Assembly (NCBI RefSeq): GCF_011759375.1
Contig: NZ_JAARML010000001.1
Location: 248,001 to 312,000 of the forward strand
Source of the DNA: Paraflavitalea devenefica
GTDB lineage: Bacteria; Bacteroidota; Bacteroidia; Chitinophagales; Chitinophagaceae
DNA: 64,000 bases
Reading direction: 5' to 3'
Shown: piece by piece, positions 9,187 to 17,651 of the stretch
Layout: every line of letters begins with the position of its first letter
How positions within the stretch are numbered: the first letter of the stretch is position 1
Notes under the pieces: generated by a model
Told to the model about the DNA's origin: nothing
The model's database searches: none
Seen by the model: only the letters and a program-made list of their open reading frames with translations
Made by a program: the position numbers and the translations under genes

Positions 9187-9223
9187 TAAAATAAAATAGC
9201 CCCTGCAAATATACAGGGGCTAT
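9187..9223 (-). terminator. Intrinsic terminator of the FAD-linked oxidase gene
   Basis: Read on the minus strand, a perfect 10-bp stem ATAGCCCCTG (9196-9205 with 9214-9223) encloses an 8-nt loop and is followed by TTTTATTTTA. It lies downstream of the FAD-binding oxidase stop and upstream of the beta-barrel gene start. The loop itself reads TATATTTG, a perfect -7 box for the next gene. Confidence 0.85.
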
Positions 9224-9286
9224 CCTATTGACGGTAAAAGCAGGTGTTATTTAGGCTTTTTTTATGCCTGCTGCCTTTTCCCGGTA

Positions 9287-10702
9287 TTAATCAAATATCT
9301 TCCCGGCATTCAGGATATTGTTGGGGTCGAAGGTTTTCTTGATACCCCGCATGAGCTGCAACTGGGACTCATTAAAGACAATGTCCATATAGTTTTTCTG
9401 CAGCAGCCCGATACCATGCTCACCACTGATGGTGCCACCTAATTCATGTACCAGTTTAAACAAGGCGCGTATGCCCTTGATGACTTCGGGATCGTCATTG
9501 CTGTTGGCAATACCTTCCTTTTTGATACGGATGTGCAGGTTACCATCGCCGGCATGGCCGTAACATACGGCCTGAAAGTTGTATTGAATACCCAATTCTT
9601 TTACACCCCGTATTAAGGCAGGCAACTCAGCACGTGGTACTACAGTATCCTCTTCAATGGTATAGCCATCTATTTTTACCGCTTCGGCCACCCGGCGGCG
9701 TAATTTCCATAGCTCTGCTTTCTGCTGTGCGTCATCGGCAAAATAGGGTTCGCCGGCATCATAGTTGGCCAGCAGGCTGCCAATGGTTTCCATTTCTACC
9801 ATTAAGGTATCCAGGTGGTTGCCATCTACTTCAATGATAAGGTGGGCGGCCGTACCCTCGGTAACCGGCACTGCCGAGCTATCTACAAAGCGGCTCACGA
9901 TGCGGAGGGCATCGATTTCCACCAGTTCGAGGGCACTGGGAGTAAACCCTGCGCGGAAGATAGCGCTTACTGCCTCACCAGCCTTTTCCAGCGACTGGAA
10001 AGGCACCAGCATCAACAGGTCGTATTTAGGCAGGGGAATGAGCTTTAAAACGATCTTCGTCACAATACCCAGGGTGCCTTCACTACCTACTACCAGTTGG
10101 GTGAGGTTATAGCCGGTGGAATTCTTTAGTACGTTGGCGCCTGTCCAGATCACATCGCCGTTGGGCAATACGAGCTCCAGGTTGAGCACATAATCTTTCA
10201 CCACACCATATTTCACTGCCTTGGGGCCGCCGCTGTTCTCGGCAATATTGCCACCAATGAAGCAGGAGCCGCGGCTACTGGGATCGGGCGGGTAGAAAAG
10301 GCCTTTCTCCTTCACCGCATTCTGCAATACTTCTGTAATGACCCCGGGCTCGGTGATCACCTGCAGATTCCTTTCATCAATGGATAAAATGGAGTTCATG
10401 CGATCGGTGGAGATGAGCACACCGCCAAGATGCGGTAAGGCGCCCCCGCTTAAACCAGTACCGGCGCCGCGTGGGGTTACAGGTATTTTATGCTGGTTGC
10501 AGATTTTCATGATCGCACTTATCTCTTCTGTAGTACGCGGGCGGATTACTACTTCCGGAGGATATAATAAATGCTCTGTTTCATCATGTCCGTAATTGTT
10601 GAGGGACTCTTCATCCAGCAGTACAAAACCAGCCCCGGCAATTTGCCGGAATTGTTCAATGATCGCTGTTGTCAACTTCCCCTGAGTAGCCACTGTTTCC
10701 AT
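9287..10702 (-). CDS. FAD-linked 2-hydroxyacid oxidase/dehydrogenase (GlcD/D-lactate dehydrogenase family)
   Basis: Flavoprotein that oxidises a D-2-hydroxyacid such as D-lactate or glycolate to the 2-oxoacid. An FAD-binding_4 (PCMH-type) domain spans about residues 50-190, with PRGAGTGLSGGALPHLGG as the pyrophosphate-binding stretch and PDPSSRGSCFIGGNIAENSG. The C-terminal FAD-oxidase domain (about 220-468) has CYGHAGDGNLHIRI and SGEHGIG, which carry family active-site histidines. The 471-residue length fits GlcD. No GlcE/GlcF partners are adjacent, so it probably acts as a single-subunit D-lactate/glycolate dehydrogenase; the exact substrate is open. Confidence 0.9.
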   Translation of the reverse strand: METVATQGKLTTAIIEQFRQIAGAGFVLLDEESLNNYGHDETEHLLYPPEVVIRPRTTEEISAIMKICNQHKIPVTPRGAGTGLSGGALPHLGGVLISTDRMNSILSIDERNLQVITEPGVITEVLQNAVKEKGLFYPPDPSSRGSCFIGGNIAENSGGPKAVKYGVVKDYVLNLELVLPNGDVIWTGANVLKNSTGYNLTQLVVGSEGTLGIVTKIVLKLIPLPKYDLLMLVPFQSLEKAGEAVSAIFRAGFTPSALELVEIDALRIVSRFVDSSAVPVTEGTAAHLIIEVDGNHLDTLMVEMETIGSLLANYDAGEPYFADDAQQKAELWKLRRRVAEAVKIDGYTIEEDTVVPRAELPALIRGVKELGIQYNFQAVCYGHAGDGNLHIRIKKEGIANSNDDPEVIKGIRALFKLVHELGGTISGEHGIGLLQKNYMDIVFNESQLQLMRGIKKTFDPNNILNAGKIFD

Positions 10703-10874
10703 GTTATGATTATATTGAAAAGGGCCTCAAAAGTCGGATAAATGCGGGAGAAGAAAAAGCCCCGGACAGAAAATATCATTAACCGGTTGATTTTGTGGAC
10801 TAAAGAGAGATTATCCGGCAGCAGACTGCGTTTCTTTGCACTCCGGCGCCCTCCGGGGCAGGATGATTACAGGA

Positions 10875-11384
10875 TTATCCTGCATATTCATACAGGGTAT
10901 AGAGCCGCTGGTCCTGGATGGCTGTTTTACGAAAACCTGCCTTTTGAGCTAACTCATGATACAGCACATCTATATTAGGAATCTCCCAGAAAATCTTATT
11001 CGCCTTCAACCGGGTAAAAAGATAATGGGTGTAATGACCCAGCAGGCTGAACAGTACCGTTTTCTTATTCAGTATTAATGGATTTAACTGCAACTGCTGG
11101 ATGCTGTATTCGCCTGGCTGTAAAGTATAGGCTGTTTTTAAGCGGGTGAAGGCAGCAGCATACACAGTAAGCAGGCTAACACGTTCATGGTTGTTAATGA
11201 CTCCGGTTATAATTGTTATTTCCGCACTGCCTTTTGTTGTTTGTAATAATAAGGCCAAACTGGCATTGGTTTCCTGCACCATCCATAATAACAGCCATGG
11301 AAAATCTTCTTCACATAATGGATGCAAAGAAATCCGGTCACTGCCGGGAGGGCCGTTTTGCGGATCGTTTATTGCCTGGTTCAT
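10875..11384 (-). CDS. Hypothetical protein, possibly degenerate GNAT-like
   Basis: A 169-residue cytoplasmic protein with no recognised family. The opening RISLHPLCEEDFPWLLLWM and the late AQKAGFRKTAIQDQRLYTLYEY resemble the first and last strands of GNAT acetyltransferases, but the acetyl-CoA loop (Q/RxxGxG/A) is not visible, so this is only a suggestion. The ATG start and codon use look ordinary. The stop overlaps a short palindrome, CAGGAT-A-ATCCTG. It stands alone between the ECF sigma gene and the FAD-linked oxidase. Confidence 0.6.
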   Translation of the reverse strand: MNQAINDPQNGPPGSDRISLHPLCEEDFPWLLLWMVQETNASLALLLQTTKGSAEITIITGVINNHERVSLLTVYAAAFTRLKTAYTLQPGEYSIQQLQLNPLILNKKTVLFSLLGHYTHYLFTRLKANKIFWEIPNIDVLYHELAQKAGFRKTAIQDQRLYTLYEYAG

Positions 11385-11606
11385 AAAAATCTACACCTGT
11401 AAGGGCTTGTTTTCAAGCCCGGTCAGTTTTCAGCCATAATAAAGGGAGGATTGGGGGCAGTGTCAGTGCGGGTACACGTATTAACCAAATATACCAATGA
11501 AATCCAGGAAAACCCAGTTTAGCGCTGGTCCTTTTACGGAAGTAGCCTAAAAAAATGATGTTCTGTGCGGGAAAAAATGATGCAAACGGTAAAGATTTGA
11601 CTAAAC

Positions 11607-12179
11607 TCAATTAAGGGAGGAGGTTATAACAGCTCTCTTTGACAGTACGGTACGCAATGACCTCACCGCTTTGGCCTTATGAACCCTCACGGTTTTTACG
11701 GGAATGCCTAACTGGGCAGCCACGTCTTTTATAGTCATCTTATTATAAAAAAGCAGTTTGAACACTTCTGCGGATTGGGCGGTCAATTTGTTGATGCCCT
11801 CGTATAGCGCCACTAACATGTCTGTGGTAAAAAGGACCGGTGTACCATCCTTTTTCGTTTGTACGAGATCGGACAGGGAAAGCAACTCTTTTTTGGATGG
11901 CCGCTCCAGGTCTATGCAACTCAAATAATCATAACAGGCATTACGCACGGTAACTAGCAGGAAAGCTTTGATATCAGCCGGCGTTTTAAAGTTCGTGCGC
12001 ATGGCTATTAACTTGATAAAGGTATTGACTACCATTTCTTCCGCTTCCTGCTGGTCATTGATCAGTTGTACTGCATACTGCACCATGGAAGAATAATGTT
12101 CCCGGAAGATGACCTCAATCGCCCCCGGGTCATTTTGATGAAAAGCCGGCATTAGATTGTTATCAAAGGTTGTACTCAT
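11607..12179 (-). CDS. RNA polymerase ECF-type sigma-70 factor
   Basis: Alternative sigma factor of 190 residues. Region 2 (about 22-90) contains REHYSSMVQYAVQLINDQQ, and EEMVVNTFIKL for core binding and -10 recognition. Region 4 (about 128-175) has a helix-turn-helix, MTIKDVAAQLGIPVKTVRVH. It matches the Bacteroidota ECF sigma family often paired with FecR-like anti-sigma factors, but no anti-sigma gene or SusC/SusD pair is next to it, so it is an orphan here. Its regulon cannot be inferred; the surface-polysaccharide genes begin just downstream on the same strand. Confidence 0.9.
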   Translation of the reverse strand: MSTTFDNNLMPAFHQNDPGAIEVIFREHYSSMVQYAVQLINDQQEAEEMVVNTFIKLIAMRTNFKTPADIKAFLLVTVRNACYDYLSCIDLERPSKKELLSLSDLVQTKKDGTPVLFTTDMLVALYEGINKLTAQSAEVFKLLFYNKMTIKDVAAQLGIPVKTVRVHKAKAVRSLRTVLSKRAVITSSLN

Positions 12180-12389
12180 TGTTACAGGGTTTTGACCGAA
12201 TTACGGAAGTCTTACAACCATCAATAGCCAGTGGGGGATTGCCGGCCATTAAACGATACGATAAAAAAGGTTAGGATAAAGCCTGGTTTGGCAGGAAGAT
12301 GATTGGATGTATGGGAAATCAACTCCAGCAAAAATACACCCTAAAATAAGCAAATCACAATCATTAACATAATCTGCCTCAAATTCTAA

Positions 12390-13994
12390 TTATTCTATGA
12401 CCATGATCTTAGCCTGGGCATCGGGAAGTACTTTTTTGCGCGGCTCATATATTTTAAGCAGGGAATCAATGTACACGGTGCCTTGCGGCTGGTAATGGGT
12501 AGCTTCCGTATAGATGTACACGCGGCCCCCATTGCCCAGGCAATCGTTTACAGCTTTGTCAATAGCCGGTTTTAGGGAATCAACAGCAGGGGCTTCATAT
12601 ACGGGTATATCGGTAAAATAGCGGAAGAAGTCTTTAAGTTGCCAGGCATCCTGCAGGAGTATGATGTCCTTATCCTTACGGGCGGCTGCTTTTACTTGTT
12701 GTATTTTGGTGTAGTACTGGTCGTTATTGAGGTCCTGCATCCACCGAACACTTCCAAAGAAATTGATTGTGAATAACATAAGACTGATAGCAGCCACAAT
12801 GAACACAGGTTTTACAGGCCCCCATCCTTTAAAAGGCGGCAGGCCCTGCCCCCCATATTGAAGAGCGCCCAGCAGCAGCAGCCATACCAGTACAACCTGG
12901 AATATCCAGAATTCCAGGATTTCCGGCATCCAGAAGGTAAAAAAGGCGGAATAGATAATGCCCGCAATCATCAGGGGCGTAACCACCTTACCTGCTGCAG
13001 TGCTGATGGTTTTATACCGCCGGACGAAACGGATGACCAGCCATAGCATGATAATGCCCAATACCACACAAAGGAAGGTCAGGAAAACGGCCAGGGAATG
13101 GGATATATGACGGGCCAGGTACATTTCATCACCCAGGGAATGGGTAGACAGGGATCTGCTTAAATATTTTTCTACAGGAGGGAGGCGAAACACAAAATGA
13201 CCGCCGATAAAAGCATGCGAATACCCCGTGGCAACCAGTAAAGGCGTTTTACTGTTAAGAGGCTTCCAGTGTGCTTCCTGTTGTGCATATCCTTCCAGCC
13301 AGTTGGTCCATTGGGTGAGGCTATTGTGTCCCTCCAGTACCCACCCTATCAGGAAATAGGTACCACCTACCAGCACAATACCTGTTAGCGCATATTGCAG
13401 CAAAGATGGCAGGAATGGAACGTTTTTGCGTTGCTGCCATAGTTTATACAGTATTACTACCGTGAATAAGGCATGTACCTGGTGAAAGAGAATGGCCAGC
13501 ACATGCAGCAAAGCCACCTTCCACACATCGCCCTTCTGCCAGTTTTCCCTGGTAAGGATATACAGGGCCAGTAGCAAAAGAAATATCGGCGGCGCATATA
13601 CTTCAATATTGACGCTGTAGAACCAGGGGCCGAAGGAAAAGGCAATAACGGTGAGGCTTATGACCGACTGCCATACCGGTATGCGAAAGCGGTTCCGGAA
13701 AAAATTATATACTACTACCATGGTACCACTCCCCCACAGGGCAGTAAAAATCTCTACCAGGTAATAGTCCTTAACACCGGGCAACAGGGCCTGGCTGAAA
13801 ACGAGCCAGTAATGCGCAATAAAATGGTATAGCAGGTGATGCGGATGAAAAGGATCTTTATTGGTGATGATGCCATTCAGGTAACCAATGGAGTCATGGG
13901 GACCTGAAAAGTTGGCCGCCAATGTACACAGGAAGAATATAAGTGATCCGGCAAAAACAAACAGTTGCTCCGGAACTTTCGGACGCCGATTCAT
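12390..13994 (-). CDS. Polytopic membrane protein, GT-C glycosyltransferase-like
   Basis: A 534-residue integral membrane protein with about 10 hydrophobic helices up to residue 420, then a soluble C-terminal domain of about 110 residues. The first extracytoplasmic loop begins with the acidic motif HDSIGYLNGI, and a later loop carries HHLLYHFIAH; acidic and His residues in the first loop are typical of GT-C enzymes using polyprenyl-phosphate sugars. No exact family was recognised. It is the last gene of the minus-strand polysaccharide block, 72 bp after the acyltransferase, and would fit as a late glycosyltransferase acting on the periplasmic side. A DUF2723-like protein O-mannosyltransferase relative is the main alternative. 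Confidence 0.6.
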   Translation of the reverse strand: MNRRPKVPEQLFVFAGSLIFFLCTLAANFSGPHDSIGYLNGIITNKDPFHPHHLLYHFIAHYWLVFSQALLPGVKDYYLVEIFTALWGSGTMVVVYNFFRNRFRIPVWQSVISLTVIAFSFGPWFYSVNIEVYAPPIFLLLLALYILTRENWQKGDVWKVALLHVLAILFHQVHALFTVVILYKLWQQRKNVPFLPSLLQYALTGIVLVGGTYFLIGWVLEGHNSLTQWTNWLEGYAQQEAHWKPLNSKTPLLVATGYSHAFIGGHFVFRLPPVEKYLSRSLSTHSLGDEMYLARHISHSLAVFLTFLCVVLGIIMLWLVIRFVRRYKTISTAAGKVVTPLMIAGIIYSAFFTFWMPEILEFWIFQVVLVWLLLLGALQYGGQGLPPFKGWGPVKPVFIVAAISLMLFTINFFGSVRWMQDLNNDQYYTKIQQVKAAARKDKDIILLQDAWQLKDFFRYFTDIPVYEAPAVDSLKPAIDKAVNDCLGNGGRVYIYTEATHYQPQGTVYIDSLLKIYEPRKKVLPDAQAKIMVIE

Positions 13995-14013
13995 TAATAC
14001 GGTTTAAGTGAGC

Positions 14014-14048
14014 TATTGGCTTGTCAGCCTTTAGCTGTTAGCTTTCGG
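14014..14048. repeat. Short word-like repeat (AGCTATTGGC family)
   Basis: The junction between the acyltransferase and the GT-C-like gene holds repeated and inverted words (GCTATTGGCT, AGCC, TTAGCTGTTAGCTTT). They can fold GGCT with AGCC. It is of the same character as the other low-complexity junction elements in this window. Confidence 0.4.
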
Positions 14049-14066
14049 GCCACAATATACATTGCA

Positions 14067-15263
14067 TTATTTGGTAATGAAAGCGAATTTATCCTTCCAT
14101 TTCAAAAACCATTTCTCGAATAAATGGTAAGCGGCAATACTGATGGCAATGGAAAGCAACAGCCCGATAACAGCCGAAGCTGCCGCTACCCATAGTTTAT
14201 CCTCCTGCCAGCCTAGTTTTACGACCACCTTTACAGCCGCATACATACCGAGCAGGTGCAGGCAATATAATCCATAGGTATAGGTGCCCAGTTTGCTAAC
14301 GAGCTTAAACCGGCTCATTTTAAACAGGGAGTTATGGGCAAAGTTCTGCTCGGCAATAATGAGGGCGAAAAAGATACCGATCACCAGTCGCTCAAAAATG
14401 ATGGGAATACCATAAGGGAAAACGAATTCCTTACCCAGGGTTACGCACAAAGCGCCGATGTAAATAAAGACAATAGCAGGCTTACTGAGATGGGTAATAA
14501 AGTCTTTGAATTTGTTGGGAAAGGACACCAGCCAGGCCAGCAGGGCGCCCAGTGCCATATCACCAATGAGCGAAAAAGTATGGAAGTAACGAACAGCATG
14601 ATCAGCTTCCGTATTGCCGGTATAAAATGACCGGAATATAAGTGACAACAGAATGATGGTCCCAAAGATGTATTTGTAGAACCTTACCGGTACAAATTTG
14701 AGAATAAGCGGCCAGGCGAGGTAAAACTGTTCTTCCACGCATACCGACCACAACACCGACAACAGGATGGCATCAGGCTTCACCGGCCAGGTATGCATAT
14801 AGTCAAAATTGCCGATAAGAAAAATATAGTACCAGGGATTGGCGCTTTCCTGCGGTAGCTCACCACTCATTTTTTTGAGCATGGCAAATCCTACGAAGCC
14901 AATGAGCAGGCAAAGGAAGTACAGGGGCCAGATACGCAGGATACGGCGAACATAGAAGTTGCCGATATGGATGGTACCCGTTACCTCTTTTTCCCTGATG
15001 AGCAGGTAGGTAATCAGAAATCCGCTGAGCACAAAGAAGAAATTAACGCCCAGGGTACCATATTTGAATAAAAAAGACTGGATCTTAAAAGCAGTGGGTG
15101 CTGAAGTCTGGAGATAACTGAAGAACGACAGGTAACAATGGTGCAGGAACACCACCAAAAAAGAGATGAACCGCAATCCATCAAGATTGGGAAAGAATAC
15201 CTTTGCTTTGGCAACAGGTGTTGCCGGAGGTATGGGGATCGTACTGGCTTGGATTAAGGTCAT
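14067..15263 (-). CDS. Acyltransferase-3 family membrane O-acyltransferase
   Basis: Integral membrane acyltransferase of 398 residues with about 10-11 helices. Members transfer acetyl or other acyl groups to exported saccharides. Family landmarks are FPNLDGLRFISFLVVFLHH near the N-terminus (catalytic His), FFVLSGFLITYLLIREKE (about 75-92), and SVCVEEQFYLAWPLI (about 168-182). It lies 26 bp downstream of the half-length TolC-like gene in the polysaccharide block, so polysaccharide O-acylation is the expected role. The acyl donor and sugar acceptor are unknown. Confidence 0.88.
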   Translation of the reverse strand: MTLIQASTIPIPPATPVAKAKVFFPNLDGLRFISFLVVFLHHCYLSFFSYLQTSAPTAFKIQSFLFKYGTLGVNFFFVLSGFLITYLLIREKEVTGTIHIGNFYVRRILRIWPLYFLCLLIGFVGFAMLKKMSGELPQESANPWYYIFLIGNFDYMHTWPVKPDAILLSVLWSVCVEEQFYLAWPLILKFVPVRFYKYIFGTIILLSLIFRSFYTGNTEADHAVRYFHTFSLIGDMALGALLAWLVSFPNKFKDFITHLSKPAIVFIYIGALCVTLGKEFVFPYGIPIIFERLVIGIFFALIIAEQNFAHNSLFKMSRFKLVSKLGTYTYGLYCLHLLGMYAAVKVVVKLGWQEDKLWVAAASAVIGLLLSIAISIAAYHLFEKWFLKWKDKFAFITK

Positions 15264-15289
15264 TTATCGATTTTTTGAATATCCGTCAT

Positions 15290-16012
15290 TTACTTCCTCC
15301 CCAGCACATCATCAATGCTTACGCCGATCATTTGCTCCAGTTCCAGCCTGGCTACACTGAAGTTGCGCTGATAGTCCAGCTTAAGCATTTGCTGTTGGTA
15401 GTAGGCATTCTCCGCTTTCTTAAATACTTCAGGCGTGATAAGCCCATCGGAAAAATCTTTCTCCGCCAGCTTGTATTCCGTGTATTCGGATTGCGTCATA
15501 CGGGTTTGGAGATCGAGCTTTTCCTTGTGCATCAGGTAATCCTCATACTTGGAAAGTACCTGTTTCCTGATCTCCCGGTAACGTTGGTTCTTTTGTGCAA
15601 CGGCGATGTACTGGTTTTCCCGGGCGACCTTCACCTCATTGGCACGCTGGATAAAAAAGTCCAGTGGCAAATTGAGGCTGAGGTTGTATTTCGGGTACAG
15701 GGTAGCCTGGTCGCTGGGGGCCGTGCCTTTCTCAATGGTATATTGATTCACGTTGGCCGTGGCCGCGATAACGTTCAGCCAACTGCCTTTGGCCCTGCGT
15801 AACTGGTAAGTAGACACGTTTACATTGCGGTCGGCAATCTCAAATTCGGGGTTTTGCAGGGCCAGTTGCACCAGTCTTTCCCGGATATCCGTTATACGGC
15901 TGGTATCCAGGTTGGCATGGTAAGTAGACACATTACGGCCAGTAGGTTGCTGGGCCTGTACGGTGACGGTGGCCAGTATCAGTAAGCAGGTTCCGGCGAT
16001 TATTCTGTTCAT
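15290..16012 (-). CDS. Half-length TolC-like outer-membrane protein
   Basis: An exported protein of 240 residues with a signal peptide (MNRIIAGTCLLILATVTVQA). One long alpha-helical hairpin resembles a single outer-membrane-efflux-protein repeat: VKVARENQYIAVAQKNQRYREI pairs with LAEKDFSDGLITPEVFKKAE. Normal TolC subunits have two such repeats in 420-480 residues, so this is about half size. In-frame ATGs at 16027 and 16042 are possible, but the start at 16012 gives a clean signal peptide and lies 4 bp after the upstream stop. It sits between the polymerase-like and acyltransferase genes, where an outer-membrane polysaccharide exporter would be expected. Confidence 0.7.
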   Translation of the reverse strand: MNRIIAGTCLLILATVTVQAQQPTGRNVSTYHANLDTSRITDIRERLVQLALQNPEFEIADRNVNVSTYQLRRAKGSWLNVIAATANVNQYTIEKGTAPSDQATLYPKYNLSLNLPLDFFIQRANEVKVARENQYIAVAQKNQRYREIRKQVLSKYEDYLMHKEKLDLQTRMTQSEYTEYKLAEKDFSDGLITPEVFKKAENAYYQQQMLKLDYQRNFSVARLELEQMIGVSIDDVLGRK

Positions 16013-16016
16013 GGTC

Positions 16017-17531
16017 TTAAGGTTCATGTTGATTGTTTGCATCAGCGTTTGCTGAATCGTATAAATGTAATTTCAAAAATATGGCCAATGCGGAATAAAA
16101 GTACAACACTCCGGGGTATTGGCCGATAGCGAGCTGCGAAAACTGCGCCACCATCCAGCTAAATACGGAAACAAGGTTGGCCACATACAGCGCTTTGTTA
16201 TCAGGATCCCTTACGCGGTAAAAATACCGGATGCCCGTGCGCAGGATCACAAAATAAAAGATCAACAAAAAGGCAAGGCCAATAGGCCCTTGTTCCATCA
16301 TGGTGGCCATATAGGCGCTGTCGGGCGGGATTAGCGACAGGTAATGGCCAGGATTGTAACGTTGTCCAACCACACCGGCCGTCATTAATCCTCCTCCAAT
16401 GGGATGGCTGTATACATAAGGCTGTACCAGTTTACGGTTCAGGTCGCGTACCAGGGCCGAAGGATCTTTGGAACCTTCGAAGGTGGAACGTAACCGGTTG
16501 ATGACCATGTTATCGTACACCGGCGCCACCATGAGCGCCGTGAACATAAAAGCAAAGACGCCCGAAACAATGAGGGTCCTTCGCTCATACAGGGTAAGCA
16601 CACAATAAAATACGATGGAAGCCACTATCATCAGGGTAGCAGTACGCGTACCTGAGTAGCTGGAAGCCATGAAATGTATAATGGTGAGGAAGTAATACAA
16701 TAAACGGTCCCGCGTGTTTTTGGCCTGCAGGGCCAGCGCCAGGATGAGCACACAGGAAGAAGCATACAGGATGCCTGCTGAGGCGGGGTCGGACAACAAT
16801 CCAAAACGGCGTATAAACCCACCATTGATGAACAAGGCCACCCGTTCAGGATCGGACATGAGCCAGCGATGCTCAAACCCAAATAATCCAATCCACTGTT
16901 GCTTACAGGCATACAGGGCCTCTATGGTGGTCAGGATGATCCAGAACTTCATAAAGGTTTGTATAGCCTTCTTCGAGTTAAAAAAGCAATAGCTCATGTA
17001 ATAGAAAGCGGCAAAGCTCACCTGCTTCCGGAAGAAATTGAACCAGCCGATCTTGCTGTTCATGGAAGGGTTTACGACCTGTAAAAGAAAATAAGCAAGC
17101 AGGATCATGGTCCATATGGTAATGGCATGGCTCCAGAATTTGCTGGTAATTTCTTTTTTATACTCCTGCCGGGTAATAACGCCGAGCAGGGCGAGGTAAG
17201 AAAGATATTCGGGAATAAGCCCGGTTGGTATAATGGCATCATTGCTCAACAGCCGCATGGGCAATGAGAGGAACAAGGAAATTACATACGTAAGATAAAA
17301 GCCTATAAAGGGATATACGATACACAGCAGGAAGGTAAGGATACCACCTACTCCCACCACAATACCGATACTGAGCTTGGAATCTACCAGTACAGTGAGG
17401 TAGGACATACCGATCGCTAAGAAGCCCAATATAGCCACTCCCAGGGAAGTAGCCATTTTCCTGTCAAGGAAATGGTGGTGCAACCAGGAACGTAGGGCTG
17501 CAGCCGTCTTATGTAGCACATTTTTTACCAT
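16017..17531 (-). CDS. O-antigen ligase/polymerase-like membrane protein
   Basis: A 504-residue polytopic membrane protein with about 11-12 helices and the Wzy_C/O-antigen-ligase arrangement. A large periplasmic loop (about 335-405) between late helices contains YSHPIGGGLMTAGVVG and the His-rich NPGHYLSLIPPDSAYMATMM. Such proteins polymerise or transfer polyprenyl-linked glycans on the periplasmic face. It is embedded in the polysaccharide block, 4 bp downstream of a 35-residue membrane peptide gene. Polymerase rather than ligase is more likely because a Wzz-like chain-length protein is in the same block. Confidence 0.8.
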   Translation of the reverse strand: MVKNVLHKTAAALRSWLHHHFLDRKMATSLGVAILGFLAIGMSYLTVLVDSKLSIGIVVGVGGILTFLLCIVYPFIGFYLTYVISLFLSLPMRLLSNDAIIPTGLIPEYLSYLALLGVITRQEYKKEITSKFWSHAITIWTMILLAYFLLQVVNPSMNSKIGWFNFFRKQVSFAAFYYMSYCFFNSKKAIQTFMKFWIILTTIEALYACKQQWIGLFGFEHRWLMSDPERVALFINGGFIRRFGLLSDPASAGILYASSCVLILALALQAKNTRDRLLYYFLTIIHFMASSYSGTRTATLMIVASIVFYCVLTLYERRTLIVSGVFAFMFTALMVAPVYDNMVINRLRSTFEGSKDPSALVRDLNRKLVQPYVYSHPIGGGLMTAGVVGQRYNPGHYLSLIPPDSAYMATMMEQGPIGLAFLLIFYFVILRTGIRYFYRVRDPDNKALYVANLVSVFSWMVAQFSQLAIGQYPGVLYFYSALAIFLKLHLYDSANADANNQHEP

Positions 17532-17535
17532 AGGT

Positions 17536-17643
17536 CTAAAAGAACAGGAACTTTACAAACATACCTGCGCAGAATGCAATAGCAAACAGGGTGCTGATGA
17601 TCTCGAAGGCTTTGTATTTATTTTGTTCGTTCTCCATTGTCAT
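17536..17643 (-). CDS. 35-residue single-span membrane peptide
   Basis: A short ATG-to-TAG frame encodes a charged N-terminus (MTMENEQNKYKAFEI) followed by one hydrophobic segment (ISTLFAIAFCAGMFVKFLFF). It fits exactly between its neighbours: the start is 8 bp after the acyltransferase stop and the stop is 4 bp before the polymerase-like gene start. This spacing is that of a translationally coupled operon gene. Function is unknown; a small partner or stabiliser of a neighbouring membrane enzyme is one possibility. Confidence 0.6.
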   Translation of the reverse strand: MTMENEQNKYKAFEIISTLFAIAFCAGMFVKFLFF

Positions 17644-17651
17644 GCCGGATT

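Noticed and set aside
11413..11610. Frame of 65 codons directly after the ECF sigma gene, considered as an anti-sigma
   Set aside because: Needs a TTG start, lacks a clear membrane or FecR-like domain, and sits in intergenic-type sequence.
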